From: Aliagarivorans marinus DSM 23064
GTDB lineage: Bacteria; Pseudomonadota; Gammaproteobacteria; Enterobacterales; Celerinatantimonadaceae
DNA: 64,000 nucleotides
Direction: 5' to 3'
Assembly (NCBI RefSeq): GCF_000429485.1
Contig: NZ_AUBY01000018.1
Coordinates: 62,001-126,000 of the forward strand
This document shows, piece after piece, positions 48,884 through 58,661 of the stretch. The notes below the pieces were generated by a model, which was given only the letters and a program-made list of their open reading frames with translations, did not search any database and was not told where the DNA came from. Each line of letters starts with the position of its first letter. The stretch's first letter is position 1. The position numbers were made by a program, and so were the translations under genes.

Positions 48884-49623
48884 TCACTTATCTTGCAGCA
48901 GTAGAGTCGGCAAGGAATATCGCCAGGCTCTTGGTTATTGGTGGGTAGGAATTTTATCGCGAAGCGGTGTTTGTGACCACTCACGGTTGGGTAGGCCGCT
49001 ACTTCATCAGGGACTTCGATACGCAACAGGCAGCAGTTTTCGGCTACACCTTGGTAGAAGCCGCCTGCGGCAATCACATCGCTACTGTGGCTCTGCTGGC
49101 GAATAATCAGCATGATCTGGTTAATCGCCTGCAACAGCGGTTGATAGGGAGCAATCCAGCCCTCTACCGAGCTCATAAAGGTTTGCTGAGGTTGGCTTAG
49201 CCACCAATGCAGCTGCGGAAGGTCAAAATCACAGTGGCCGCCGGGCAGGTTGATGCGTTGGCGCACGCTGTTGAGCAGGCGATCTTCTTTGAGGTGATCA
49301 TTGATGCGAGCAATCTTATGGATCTGTTGGCTTAGCGCGGTGAGCTCGGCCTGAAGTTGCTCAATCTTGCTGGTATCGACGCCGGGCTGCTCTGCCCAGC
49401 GCTGAAGTTGCTGGCCATACTTGGTGAAGTCTTTCAGCAGATCGCTGCGCCAATCACAGCGCTCGAGTACCTCGGCGAGATCGAACAATACCTTGAAAAA
49501 CACCTGCTGGTGCATGTCGCCCTGCAACGAGCTGGCCTTTAACAGGCTGTTGAACAGGTGCTCCAACCGTAAGTAGTTGCGGGTTTTTTCATTCAGTGGA
49601 TGTTCGTATGTCAGCGTACCCAT
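48880..49623 (-). CDS. zapD: Z-ring bundling protein ZapD
   Basis: 247 aa, the same length as E. coli ZapD (YacF), with an alpha-helical N domain and a beta-rich C domain. ZapD dimers bind the FtsZ C-terminal peptide and bundle protofilaments. The family start [19 protein letters not shown] follows directly. I chose the ATG at 49623 for length and homology; a TTG at 49644 would add seven residues. It lies 58 nt after coaE. Confidence 0.94.
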   Translation of the reverse strand: MGTLTYEHPLNEKTRNYLRLEHLFNSLLKASSLQGDMHQQVFFKVLFDLAEVLERCDWRSDLLKDFTKYGQQLQRWAEQPGVDTSKIEQLQAELTALSQQIHKIARINDHLKEDRLLNSVRQRINLPGGHCDFDLPQLHWWLSQPQQTFMSSVEGWIAPYQPLLQAINQIMLIIRQQSHSSDVIAAGGFYQGVAENCCLLRIEVPDEVAAYPTVSGHKHRFAIKFLPTNNQEPGDIPCRLYCCKISE

Positions 49624-49681
49624 AGGCCCCAAGTCTTTGCTCAACTTCTAAGCGTTAATGTGAAGTAGTGTAACGACTGAG

Positions 49682-50287
49682 TCAAATTCTGTCATGGGCT
49701 TTTGCCAGCTCTAAGTAGCGCTGATGGAGAGCTAGCGCTTGTTTCTGCAAGTGTTCGAGGTCTTGGTCATTGCAAATAACATCGTCGGCCTTGGCGACGC
49801 GCTGCTCTCGTGGGAGTTGCGCAGCGACAATTTGCTCGATTTGCTCACGGCTGTTGTTGTCTCTGGCGGCGCCGCGGTTAAGCTGTGCGTCGACGGGCGC
49901 ATCGATAACTAATACCCGGTCAACCATGCTCTCCAATCCGTTCTCTAGTAGCAGCGGGGCTACCAGTAACTTGTAGGGTCCCTGTGCATCATCCAATTGC
50001 TTGCGAATAGTTTTGCGGATGAGCGGATGAAGTAGCGCTTCGAGCCACTGTTTTTCTTGGTGATTGTTAAAGATTCGCTGGCGCAGTGCGGCTCTATCCA
50101 AGCTGCCATCTGCCTGTAGCAGTTCGTGGCCAAAGTGCTGCGCGATCGATGCGAGTGCCGATTGGCCCGGCTCGACCACCTGGCGCGCCACGACATCCGC
50201 ATCCACCACTGGAACGCCCTGCTCAGCTAAGTAATCTGAAACCGCGGTTTTACCACTGGCGATGCCTCCGGTCAGGCCGACAATCAT
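49682..50287 (-). CDS. coaE: Dephospho-CoA kinase CoaE
   Basis: 201 aa P-loop kinase that performs the last step of coenzyme A synthesis. The P-loop is GGIASGKT (7-14); the CoA-domain motifs VDADVVARQV and LLVAPLLLENGL are clear. The ATG at 50287 overlaps the pilD stop by 4 nt; the frame upstream to 50485 lies inside pilD and is not used. Linkage to the pil genes is conserved in many gammaproteobacteria. Confidence 0.96.
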   Translation of the reverse strand: MIVGLTGGIASGKTAVSDYLAEQGVPVVDADVVARQVVEPGQSALASIAQHFGHELLQADGSLDRAALRQRIFNNHQEKQWLEALLHPLIRKTIRKQLDDAQGPYKLLVAPLLLENGLESMVDRVLVIDAPVDAQLNRGAARDNNSREQIEQIVAAQLPREQRVAKADDVICNDQDLEHLQKQALALHQRYLELAKAHDRI

Positions 50288-51174
50288 AGCAGCGCTCCCA
50301 GATACCACTGGTAGAGCTCGGGGCCGACATAGAGATAGCATAAGCCGCCCATCGCCAAGTAAGGCCCAAAGGGCATCGGCTGTCCTTGCTGTTGGCGGCG
50401 GGTCACCAGCAAAACAATGCCCAGTACCGCACCGCTTAGCGAGGACAGCAGTACGACCAGCGGTAAGGCTTGCCAACCAAACCACGCTCCAATCAAGGCC
50501 AAGAGCTTAAAGTCGCCATAGCCCATTCCTTCTTTACCGGTGAGCAGCTTAAATGCCCAGAAGATTGACCATAGAAACAGATAGCCAGCAGCCGCGCCAA
50601 TGATCGCATCGATGGGGGAGGCGAACAGGCTTTGCGTGGCTAGCAGCAAGCCCAGCCACATACCTGGCAGCGTTAGTTGGTCCGGGAGCAGCATGGTATC
50701 GAAATCAATCAATGCCAGAGTGAGCATCAGCCAGCTAAACAGGCTGGCGAACACAAAGCTGGTGGTAAAGCCAAACACCGACCAGCATGCCAAGCACAGC
50801 AGTGCGCTTGCTATCTCTACCAGCGGATAGCGAATGCTGATCTTGGTTTTGCAGTTCGCGCACTTGCCAGCGAGCAGCAGCCAACTGATCACCGGGATGT
50901 TTTGCCAGGCACGGATAAGGCTATTACATTCAGGGCAACGAGAGCGGGGTACCATAAGATTAAACGGGGCGGGTTGCTCGCTAGCACTTGGCGAAGCAGG
51001 CTCGCTGCTATCGTCTTGCTGGGCCAAATAATCGTCGCACTCAGCTTGCCACTGGCGCTCCATCATCAGCGGTAGGCGGTGAATCACCACGTTTAGGAAG
51101 GAACCCACGCATAGCGAAAACACCAAGCAGAAGGCCAAGGCAAGCATGGGGAAGTAGGTAATTAAGTCAGTCAT
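50284..51174 (-). CDS. pilD: Type IV prepilin leader peptidase/methylase PilD
   Basis: 296 aa polytopic aspartyl protease that cleaves the PilA leader after glycine and methylates the new Phe1. The N-terminal cytoplasmic zinc domain has C80, C83, C105 and C108; the catalytic aspartates lie in LIDFDTMLLPD (about 157-159) and GYGDFK (D221). It probably also processes type II secretion pseudopilins if those exist elsewhere. It lies 18 nt after pilC. Confidence 0.96.
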   Translation of the reverse strand: MTDLITYFPMLALAFCLVFSLCVGSFLNVVIHRLPLMMERQWQAECDDYLAQQDDSSEPASPSASEQPAPFNLMVPRSRCPECNSLIRAWQNIPVISWLLLAGKCANCKTKISIRYPLVEIASALLCLACWSVFGFTTSFVFASLFSWLMLTLALIDFDTMLLPDQLTLPGMWLGLLLATQSLFASPIDAIIGAAAGYLFLWSIFWAFKLLTGKEGMGYGDFKLLALIGAWFGWQALPLVVLLSSLSGAVLGIVLLVTRRQQQGQPMPFGPYLAMGGLCYLYVGPELYQWYLGALL

Positions 51175-51192
51175 TACAGCGAAATCAGTGTT

Positions 51193-52437
51193 CTAGCCAA
51201 CAACGGTGCCCAAGGTAAAGATGGGCAGGTACATGGCGACCACCATACCACCAACCAGCACCCCGAGCACCACCATTATTAATGGCTCTATCAAGCTGGT
51301 GAGTCCGTCGACCGCATCGTCCACTTGCTGTTCATAGATATTGGCGACCTTGTCGAGCATACCATCGAGCGAGCCGGACTCTTCACCAATCATTACCATC
51401 TGGGTCACCATATCTGGGAACAGATTTACGGTGCGCATGGCAACGTTCATCTGCATGCCGCTGGTGACCTCGCTGCGGATCGACATGATGGCTTGGCGAT
51501 AGACCACGTTGCCGGAGGCGCCAGCTGCAGCCACGAGTGCATCAATAAGGGGAATACCCGCTGCAAACGTGGTCGACAAGGTTCTGGCAAAGCGGGCCAT
51601 AGCAGCCTTATGCAAAATGGGGCTGATAATGGGAATTCTAAGTACCGCTCGGTCTGTGGCATCGCGCACTTTTTGCGAGCGCTTGAGGCCTTGCATATAA
51701 GACCAGATAGCAAATCCAGCGATCCCAAAAATCAGCCACCAAGCTTTTTGCATAAAGCGAGATATCCCAATGACCATCTGGGTAAATGCGGGTAACTCCG
51801 CACCGAAGCCGGCAAAGATATCCTCGAACTGGGGGATCACAAATAGCAGCAAGATGGATGTGACCACAATGGCGACAATGATCACTGCAGTCGGGTAGAA
51901 CATGGCCTTTTTAATCTTAGATTTGAGGGCTTCGGCTTTTTCTTTGTAAGACGCAATGCGGTCATAGATCGTTTCCAAAGCGCCACTTTGCTCGCCCGCT
52001 TCCACCAGATCGCAATACAGGTCGTCAAAGAAGTGAGGATGCTTTCGCAGGCTCTCACTTAAAGCTGTGCCGGTTTCCACTTCACCGGCTACTTCGCCCA
52101 TTAATCTACGTAGCGAGGGTTTTTCTGCGCTTTTAGAGATGATCCCAAGGCTTTGCACCAGTGGTACACCGGCAGTGAGCATGGTGGCAATTTGGCGCGA
52201 GATCACCGAGATATCCATGGCGTTCACTTTGTCTTGCAAGCGTGCCAGAAAGCTCTCTGACTTCTTGCTGACCTTGGTGATGTTCACACCCTGCTTGCGC
52301 ATCTCCGCTTTGACTTGGATTGTGCTTTCCGCCTGCATCTCGCCGCTGACTTTACTGCCCTTGCGGTTAATGCCATGCCATTGGTAAGTGCTGATGTTTT
52401 TGATGGTTTTGGCTTTTGCAGTCCTTGCCTTGGCCAT
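51193..52437 (-). CDS. pilC: Type IV pilus inner-membrane platform protein PilC
   Basis: 414 aa protein with two T2SS-F domains (about residues 80-205 and 283-405) and three membrane segments, the family design. PilC anchors the PilB/PilT motors to the pilus base. The conserved FYPTAVIIVAIVVTSILLLFV membrane stretch is at about 178-198. I chose the ATG at 52437, 6 nt after AAGG; an ATG at 52443 directly abuts that site. Confidence 0.95.
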   Translation of the reverse strand: MAKARTAKAKTIKNISTYQWHGINRKGSKVSGEMQAESTIQVKAEMRKQGVNITKVSKKSESFLARLQDKVNAMDISVISRQIATMLTAGVPLVQSLGIISKSAEKPSLRRLMGEVAGEVETGTALSESLRKHPHFFDDLYCDLVEAGEQSGALETIYDRIASYKEKAEALKSKIKKAMFYPTAVIIVAIVVTSILLLFVIPQFEDIFAGFGAELPAFTQMVIGISRFMQKAWWLIFGIAGFAIWSYMQGLKRSQKVRDATDRAVLRIPIISPILHKAAMARFARTLSTTFAAGIPLIDALVAAAGASGNVVYRQAIMSIRSEVTSGMQMNVAMRTVNLFPDMVTQMVMIGEESGSLDGMLDKVANIYEQQVDDAVDGLTSLIEPLIMVVLGVLVGGMVVAMYLPIFTLGTVVG

Positions 52438-52483
52438 AAGCATCCTTCTCAGAGTGGGGCGGCTTTACGTCGCCGGATGAATA

Positions 52484-54187
52484 CTAGATAGAGGTGACGC
52501 GCTCTACTTCTGCCAGACTGGTCACCCCATTGCGGGCTTTTTCCAGTGCCGACATGCGTAAGTTGTACATGCCTTCTGTCTCGGCCTGAGCGGCAATTTG
52601 TAGTGAGTTGCCTTGTTCCATAATTAATCGTGCGATATCTCCACTCATCGGCATCACTTCATAGATACCAACGCGGCCTTTGTAGCCGCTGGTGCAGTGC
52701 TCGCAGCCGACGGGCTCATAGACGCTGATCCCTGCATCGATTTGCTGCTGATTAAAGCCCAGCTCTTGGTAGTGCTCAGCTGCTATGTCTGCAGGCTTTT
52801 TGCAGTGTTCACATAAACGCCGAGCCAAGCGCTGGGCGATAATCAAGCTGACAGAAGAGGCAATATTGAAGGCCGGCACACCCATATTGAGCAAGCGAGT
52901 TAGCGTTTCAGCGGCCGAATTGGTATGTAGTGTCGATAGCACCAAGTGACCGGTCTGTGCGGCTTTAATGGCGATCTCGGCAGTTTCCAAGTCTCGAATC
53001 TCACCGACCATTACCACATCGGGATCTTGACGTAAAAAAGCGCGCAGGGCGCTGGCAAAGGTGAGCCCAGCACGGTTGTTGATATGAACTTGGTTGATAC
53101 CGGGGAGGTTAATCTCTACTGGATCTTCAGCAGTGGAAATATTCACTTCATCGGTATTAAGAATATTTAGCCCGGTATACAGGGATACGGTCTTACCAGA
53201 GCCGGTGGGACCGGTAACCAAGATCATCCCTTGTGGGCGGCTCAGCGCCTTGAGATATAGCTGCTTTTGCTTCTCTTCGTAGCCAAGCACATCGATATTG
53301 AGCTTGGCGGCGGATGAGTCGAGGATCCGCAATACGATCTTTTCGCCCCACATGGTGGGCAGGGAGTTTACCCGCATATCGATGGCTTTGTTGTGGCCGG
53401 TTTTTATCTTAATGCGACCATCCTGCGGCAGCCTGCGTTCGGCAATATCCATCTTGGCCATCACTTTTAGACGTGCCGAAAAGCGGTTGGCGAGATTAAC
53501 TGGTGGGGCTGCTATCTCGTGAAGTATTCCATCGATGCGAAAACGGATACGAAAACGGTGCTCGTAAGGCTCAAAGTGCAAGTCCGATGCCCCCCGGCGG
53601 ATTGCATCCATCAAAATCTTGTTGATATACACCACGATGGGGGTGTCATCTTCCCGGCTTTGTTCTTCATCGAGGCGCGACTCTTGCTCGCTAACCTCTA
53701 AATCAGAGATATCGGCATCGCTAATATCATCAAGGCTAAGGTTGCTGCTATCGTCGACTAGATGGTTGATTGCTTTAGCGAGTTTATGCTCTTCGACCAA
53801 CAAGGCCTCGACATGCAAGCTAAAGCTAAAGCCAAAGTCTTCCAGCGCTGTAACATTGCTGGGGTCAGACATGGCGACATAGAGCGTGTTTTGCCGATTG
53901 TAGACCGGGAGCGCATGGTGTTTGAGAATTAGTGAGCGATTAAGGTATTTCTCAGGAATCGCCCCTAGCTCAACCCCATCTAAATCTAGTAGCGGTAGAC
54001 CGAACTGGACCTCGCAAAACTGTGCCAGCTCTTCCCCTGTTAGGGTTTCACTCTCAACCAGTAAGGAGACAAAAGGTCGGTTTTCTTGCTTTGCACGAGA
54101 AGCCAGCTCATGGAGCCGGCTTTGTTTATCGGGAAAAGCGGTGGCCAAGCTAGGTGCTAGACCACCTTGGAGGGTACTGCTGGGCAT
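52484..54187 (-). CDS. pilB: Type IV pilus assembly ATPase PilB
   Basis: 567 aa GspE/PilB-type hexameric motor for pilus extension. An N-terminal MshEN-type domain (about residues 1-140) is followed by the ATPase core: Walker A GPTGSGKT (326-333), the Asp box, Walker B and the His box [11 protein letters not shown]. Two CxxC pairs (CEHC) form the zinc site near the C terminus. The ATG is 3 nt after the pilA stop, and no ribosome-binding site is visible in front of it. Confidence 0.96.
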   Translation of the reverse strand: MPSSTLQGGLAPSLATAFPDKQSRLHELASRAKQENRPFVSLLVESETLTGEELAQFCEVQFGLPLLDLDGVELGAIPEKYLNRSLILKHHALPVYNRQNTLYVAMSDPSNVTALEDFGFSFSLHVEALLVEEHKLAKAINHLVDDSSNLSLDDISDADISDLEVSEQESRLDEEQSREDDTPIVVYINKILMDAIRRGASDLHFEPYEHRFRIRFRIDGILHEIAAPPVNLANRFSARLKVMAKMDIAERRLPQDGRIKIKTGHNKAIDMRVNSLPTMWGEKIVLRILDSSAAKLNIDVLGYEEKQKQLYLKALSRPQGMILVTGPTGSGKTVSLYTGLNILNTDEVNISTAEDPVEINLPGINQVHINNRAGLTFASALRAFLRQDPDVVMVGEIRDLETAEIAIKAAQTGHLVLSTLHTNSAAETLTRLLNMGVPAFNIASSVSLIIAQRLARRLCEHCKKPADIAAEHYQELGFNQQQIDAGISVYEPVGCEHCTSGYKGRVGIYEVMPMSGDIARLIMEQGNSLQIAAQAETEGMYNLRMSALEKARNGVTSLAEVERVTSI

Positions 54188-54190
54188 TTA

Positions 54191-54664
54191 TTAGCAAACG
54201 CCGTTAGTTAAGCAGGTTCCACCCTTAGTCCAAGTAACTTGGCTGCTTGTTGAGTCAATAGCTGCTTGAAGTGTGTAAGTATAACCACCTAGGTCAGCAT
54301 GTGCAGTTGCGGTAATCAACCCCGCAGCTGTCATCGCGACAGTTGCAACTTTGCTTGTATCAAAGTTGCCTGATACCGCGTTTGTCGCAGCTGTATGGCA
54401 GGCAACTGAACCAGTACCAGTGCCGCCGGCTAAAGCTAAAGTTGTTAGGCTGTTTCCTTGAACACAGACCTCATAAGCAGTTTTTGCTGGGCCTGTAGCC
54501 GATACAACCTCAGAGAATTTGGCTCGCTGGGTATACGTTTGATAAGCCGGCAACGCCACAGCAGCCAAAATAGCCACAATCGCTACCACGATCATCAACT
54601 CGATAAGTGTAAAACCAGCTTGTTTGTGTTGGGCCTTAGCAGTTAAGCGGTGTAGTGATTTCAT
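54191..54664 (-). CDS. pilA: Type IV major pilin PilA
   Basis: 157 aa type IVa prepilin. A 17-residue leader ends in Gly17, and the mature N terminus is Phe18 ([20 protein letters not shown]), with the essential Glu5 present. Four cysteines occur at C67, C89, C151 and C157; the last two can form the C-terminal D-region disulfide. The rest is rich in Ala, Thr and Gly. Base composition looks more AT-rich than its neighbours, as often seen in surface pilins. It is read from 54664 on the minus strand; a sigma-70-like promoter is upstream. Confidence 0.94.
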   Translation of the reverse strand: MKSLHRLTAKAQHKQAGFTLIELMIVVAIVAILAAVALPAYQTYTQRAKFSEVVSATGPAKTAYEVCVQGNSLTTLALAGGTGTGSVACHTAATNAVSGNFDTSKVATVAMTAAGLITATAHADLGGYTYTLQAAIDSTSSQVTWTKGGTCLTNGVC

Positions 54665-54811
54665 TATTTCATCCTTGTATACAGCGTTAGTGTTTATTTA
54701 CCTGTGGCGGCCGAAGCCAAAGAAGCACAGCGCTAAGCAACTACTTAACGTAACTCTCGGGCATCCGTGCCACTACGATGCTTTTAGTAAGTAAAGCATA
54801 CGTTTCTAATT

Positions 54812-54838
54812 AGTATAGTTTTTCGGATTTTGAGGCAA
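54812..54838 (-). promoter_or_regulatory. Candidate sigma-70 promoter of pilA
   Basis: Read on the minus strand, TTGCCT (54833-54838), a 15-nt spacer and TATACT (54812-54817). The predicted leader is about 140 nt. A sigma-54-like TGGCACG also occurs nearer to pilA, at about 54766-54772, but its -12 GC is misplaced. A short spacer lowers confidence. Confidence 0.35.
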
Positions 54839-54871
54839 ACTTTGTGTGAAAGTTGTGAGCTGTATGGAAGG

Positions 54872-54899
54872 ATGGCTGTACAAAAAACTGTACAGCCAT
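54872..54899. repeat. Perfect 11-bp inverted repeat between nadC and pilA
   Basis: ATGGCTGTACA (54872-54882), a 6-nt loop AAAAAC, and TGTACAGCCAT (54889-54899). The inner TGTACA is itself palindromic, so it occurs twice as a direct repeat. It sits 19 nt beyond the nadC stop and about 210 nt before pilA. It could end nadC transcription, but the U-run is in the loop rather than after the stem, so an operator is also possible. Confidence 0.7.
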
Positions 54900-54918
54900 A
54901 ATTGATGATTTTAAGAGT

Positions 54919-55982
<1,064 letters not shown>

Positions 55983-56546
55983 ATGACTCAGAAACTACCT
56001 TCAGAACAGCCCGAACAACGACTTGCCGAAGCGCTGTGGACGCCGTCCCCCCATTTCGATGATCGTCCCGACCCCTCGGATATCTCGTTGGTGGTGATCC
56101 ACTGTATTAGCTTGCCCGAAGGGCAGTTTGGCGGGCCGCAAGTCACCGATTTGTTTCAGGGCTGTCTAGACTGCCAAAGCCATCCTAATTTTGAAGAGCT
56201 GGAAGGCTTGCGGGTATCTGCGCATTTGTTTATCGACCGCGAAGGGCAGTTGCAGCAGTTTGTCGAGCTGGACAAGCGCGCCTGGCATGCTGGTGTGTCT
56301 AGTTTTGAAGGGCGTGAGCGTTGCAACGATTTCTCCATCGGCATCGAGTTGGAGGGGACCGACCACAGCCCGTTTACTGACGTCCAGTACCAACGCTTAG
56401 CCGAGGTTTGCCAGAGTTTGCTGGCGCGTTATCCCAACTTAAGTAAATCGCGAATAGTGGGCCACAGCGACATCGCGCCTGGGAGAAAGACCGATCCCGG
56501 TCGAGAATTTGATTGGTCGCGGCTACTCAGCCAGTTAAGTAAGTAG
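55983..56546 (+). CDS. ampD: 1,6-anhydro-N-acetylmuramyl-L-alanine amidase AmpD
   Basis: 187 aa cytoplasmic zinc amidase of peptidoglycan recycling, which removes stem peptides from anhydro-muropeptides and thereby keeps AmpR-controlled beta-lactamase low. Zinc ligands are H40, H161 and D171, with catalytic K169 (GRKTDPG). An in-frame stop lies two codons before the ATG, so the start cannot be further upstream; no strong ribosome-binding site is visible. ampE follows after 66 nt. Confidence 0.95.
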   Translation: MTQKLPSEQPEQRLAEALWTPSPHFDDRPDPSDISLVVIHCISLPEGQFGGPQVTDLFQGCLDCQSHPNFEELEGLRVSAHLFIDREGQLQQFVELDKRAWHAGVSSFEGRERCNDFSIGIELEGTDHSPFTDVQYQRLAEVCQSLLARYPNLSKSRIVGHSDIAPGRKTDPGREFDWSRLLSQLSK

Positions 56547-56612
56547 ACGCTGACACTTAGCTCTCGCTAGACTAAGCAGAACAATGCCTTACAGCGCAAA
56601 ATAGGAATTTCA

Positions 56613-57464
56613 ATGTCGCTGCTGTCTCTTTTGCTCGCACTCAGCTTAGAGCGGATCCGCCACTCGGGAACCCACTGGTTGTGGCAGGCCAGTTATCATC
56701 AGTTGATTAAACGTCTGCAGAATCAGTCTTGGCCGCTTCAGGCACTGTTGGGGATTGCCTTACCCGTTGCCTTGGTGGTTGCGCTGCAACTGTTTTTGCA
56801 AGGGCGCTACTGGGGGCTCGGGTCGTTGCTGCTGTGGGTGGCTGTTCCTTTCTTAACCCTTGGCTGCCCCCCGTTGCAATGCTCCTACCGCGACTATTTA
56901 AGGGCTGCTGCCGATGGCGATCAACAAGCCTGTGAGCACTTCAATCAGACCCTGCTACAAGGTATGCATGAACACCACCGCGTGGACAGCGGCGAGCGCT
57001 TGGCTGTGACAACCGGTACTCAGTTGGTGTGGCTCAACTATCGCTACTACTTTGCTATCTTGTTTTTCTTCGTGTTGCTTGGTCCTGCTGGTGCGGTGTT
57101 CTATGCCTGCTGCCGGGAGCTACATTGCTACAACTATCGGCTTCAGCCAGAACATGATGCCGCTTGGATCCATCGTTTGATGCACTTGGTTGATTGGCTG
57201 CCCAGTCGCTTAGCGGGTTTGAGCTATATATTGGTGGGTAACGCGGCCAGCGCCGCAGTGCCTTGGCTGAGTGCCTTAAAAGATCGCCAGCATAGTAACG
57301 GCTATTGGTTGGCGAAGGTCGCTACCGCTGCCGAAGAGATCGATACCGAAGGCAGTAGCTTATGCGTAGAAACTACCACGCGTTATGTCAGTTTGGCTAA
57401 GCGCGGCATGCTGCTGGCGATTGCGATACTTTCGCTGATGACGATTACCGGCCAAGTGATTTAG
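56613..57464 (+). CDS. ampE: Inner-membrane protein AmpE
   Basis: 283 aa polytopic protein of the AmpE/CobD-like family with about four membrane segments. The conserved GVKDRQH-type motif appears as SALKDRQHSNG near residue 225. AmpE was linked to sensing or signalling in beta-lactamase induction, but its activity is not known. It forms the ampDE pair with AGGAAT before the ATG. A 7-bp hairpin (57512-57535) lies beyond its stop. Confidence 0.92.
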   Translation: MSLLSLLLALSLERIRHSGTHWLWQASYHQLIKRLQNQSWPLQALLGIALPVALVVALQLFLQGRYWGLGSLLLWVAVPFLTLGCPPLQCSYRDYLRAAADGDQQACEHFNQTLLQGMHEHHRVDSGERLAVTTGTQLVWLNYRYYFAILFFFVLLGPAGAVFYACCRELHCYNYRLQPEHDAAWIHRLMHLVDWLPSRLAGLSYILVGNAASAAVPWLSALKDRQHSNGYWLAKVATAAEEIDTEGSSLCVETTTRYVSLAKRGMLLAIAILSLMTITGQVI

Positions 57465-57681
57465 GTTAGCACCGTCGCTGTAAATCTCTGTATACCCATC
57501 TCTTTTACTTTCGCCGCTTGTTGGTTTGAGCGGCGTAAACGCTAGGTCTATACCTTCCTCACTGCTCGTCCATTATCAGATTCCATTCGCTGTACCTCAC
57601 TGGCCGTTTTGCGCAGTTGTTAATCGAGAGTTTAACATTTCAGTCTGTATCATCACTCAAAATGTGAAGATTTGGTGAAAA

Positions 57682-57692
57682 TGGTCTTACCT
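57682..57692 (+). promoter_or_regulatory. Weak PdhR-type box
   Basis: TGGTCTTACCT; read on the other strand its core is GGTAAGACC, the same core as the E. coli PdhR operator. The flanking half-site bases are poorer than in the downstream box. Confidence 0.4.
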
Positions 57693-57746
57693 GTCTGGTG
57701 ATAAACCTATCAAATGAGGTAAAACCGCTGTCACATCTCGAATAAA

Positions 57747-57760
57747 TTGATTTCAATCAA
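57747..57760. promoter_or_regulatory. FNR/EtrA-type binding site
   Basis: TTGAT-N4-ATCAA, a perfect match to the FNR consensus, inside a longer 20-nt palindrome (57744-57763). It lies 77 nt before the pdhR ATG. Suggests oxygen-dependent control of the pyruvate dehydrogenase operon. Confidence 0.7.
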
Positions 57761-57807
57761 TTTAGCTGGACTTTATGTTTACGGTTTGTTAGTTTTTTGC
57801 GGTGTAA

Positions 57808-57822
57808 ATTGGTATTACCAAT
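57808..57822. promoter_or_regulatory. PdhR operator
   Basis: ATTGGT-ATT-ACCAAT, a perfect 15-nt palindrome fitting the known PdhR consensus ATTGGTNNNACCAAT. It overlaps the probable -10 region just before pdhR, as expected for autorepression relieved by pyruvate. Confidence 0.8.
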
Positions 57823-57836
57823 GTTAATGGAATTAA

Positions 57837-58601
57837 ATGAACTACCAACGAGTTAAACCCGCCAAGCTTTCCGACGTCATCGTTGAACAGTTGGAAAGAA
57901 TGATTCTGGAAGGCAGCCTGCCCCCGGGCGAGCGCCTGCCTGCAGAGCGTGAGTTAGCTAAGCAGTTTGATGTATCGCGCCCTTCGCTACGCGAAGCGAT
58001 TCAAAAGCTGGAAGCCAAAGGCTTAGTGGTTCGACGCCAAGGGGGCGGCACTTTTGTGCAACACAAACTGCGCGACGGGTTAACCGATCCGCTGTTTGAA
58101 TTGTTAGCCAAGCATGATGAGTCTCAACTCGATCTATTAGAGTTTCGTCATGCGGTTGAGGGAATTTCTGCTTACTACGCAGCGCTGCGCGGCACCGAAG
58201 GTGACCTCGAAAAGATTCAGCTTTGTTATACACGGGTTGAGTTAGCGCAGGAGCAAGGCGATAGCGCGGCGGAAGCCAAAGCGGTTGTGGCGCTCTATGA
58301 GGTGATTGCGGAAGCGTCGCATAACTTAGTGCTGTTTCACCTTATCCGCGGTTTAGCTCCGCTGCTGGAAGCCAACGTTCTGAGTAACTTTGAGTTGCTG
58401 TATCGACGCCCTAGCGTAACCAGCAAGATCCGTCAGCATCGCAGTACGATGTTAAAAGCCATCCTCGATGGCCAACCGGATCAAGCCCGCGAAGCTTCCC
58501 ATCAACACTTGGCATTTATTGAAGAAACCTTATTGGAAATTGAACGCGAGGAGAGCCGGGTTGAGCGCTCGAATCGACGTTTACGGCAACTGAAAATCTA
58601 A
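57837..58601 (+). CDS. pdhR: Pyruvate dehydrogenase complex repressor PdhR
   Basis: 254 aa GntR/FadR-family repressor. An N-terminal winged helix (about residues 8-75, with [20 protein letters not shown]) is followed by an FCD ligand domain (about 95-220). PdhR binds ATTGGTNNNACCAAT and is released by pyruvate. Operator-like sites precede the gene. aceE begins 60 nt downstream, with a small hairpin (58607-58626) in the gap but no terminator. Confidence 0.95.
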   Translation: MNYQRVKPAKLSDVIVEQLERMILEGSLPPGERLPAERELAKQFDVSRPSLREAIQKLEAKGLVVRRQGGGTFVQHKLRDGLTDPLFELLAKHDESQLDLLEFRHAVEGISAYYAALRGTEGDLEKIQLCYTRVELAQEQGDSAAEAKAVVALYEVIAEASHNLVLFHLIRGLAPLLEANVLSNFELLYRRPSVTSKIRQHRSTMLKAILDGQPDQAREASHQHLAFIEETLLEIEREESRVERSNRRLRQLKI

Positions 58602-58661
58602 CACGGACAACCCGGTTCGGGATTGTGGGAACACTGTTAATCTAACACTAAGGAAACAGTC

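Larger units (their letters stand above)
57465..57836 (+). promoter_or_regulatory. pdhR-aceEF control region
   Basis: 372 nt without a gene. Contents in order: a hairpin CGCCGCT/AGCGGCG (57512-57535) after ampE, an AT-rich tract, a weak PdhR-type box (57682-57692), a perfect FNR-type palindrome (57747-57760), and a strong PdhR-type box (57808-57822) 14 nt before pdhR. A -10-like TAAATT at 57805-57810 overlaps the last box. Confidence 0.6.

Noticed and set aside
50288-50485. Longer coaE frame with 66 extra N-terminal residues
   Set aside because: The extension lies inside pilD and has no kinase homology; the P-loop near residue 7 marks the real start.
54755-54772. Sigma-54 promoter for pilA
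   Set aside because: TGGCACG gives a good -24 element on the minus strand, but the -12 GC is two bases out of place, so I do not call it. rpoN itself is in the window, so it may deserve testing.
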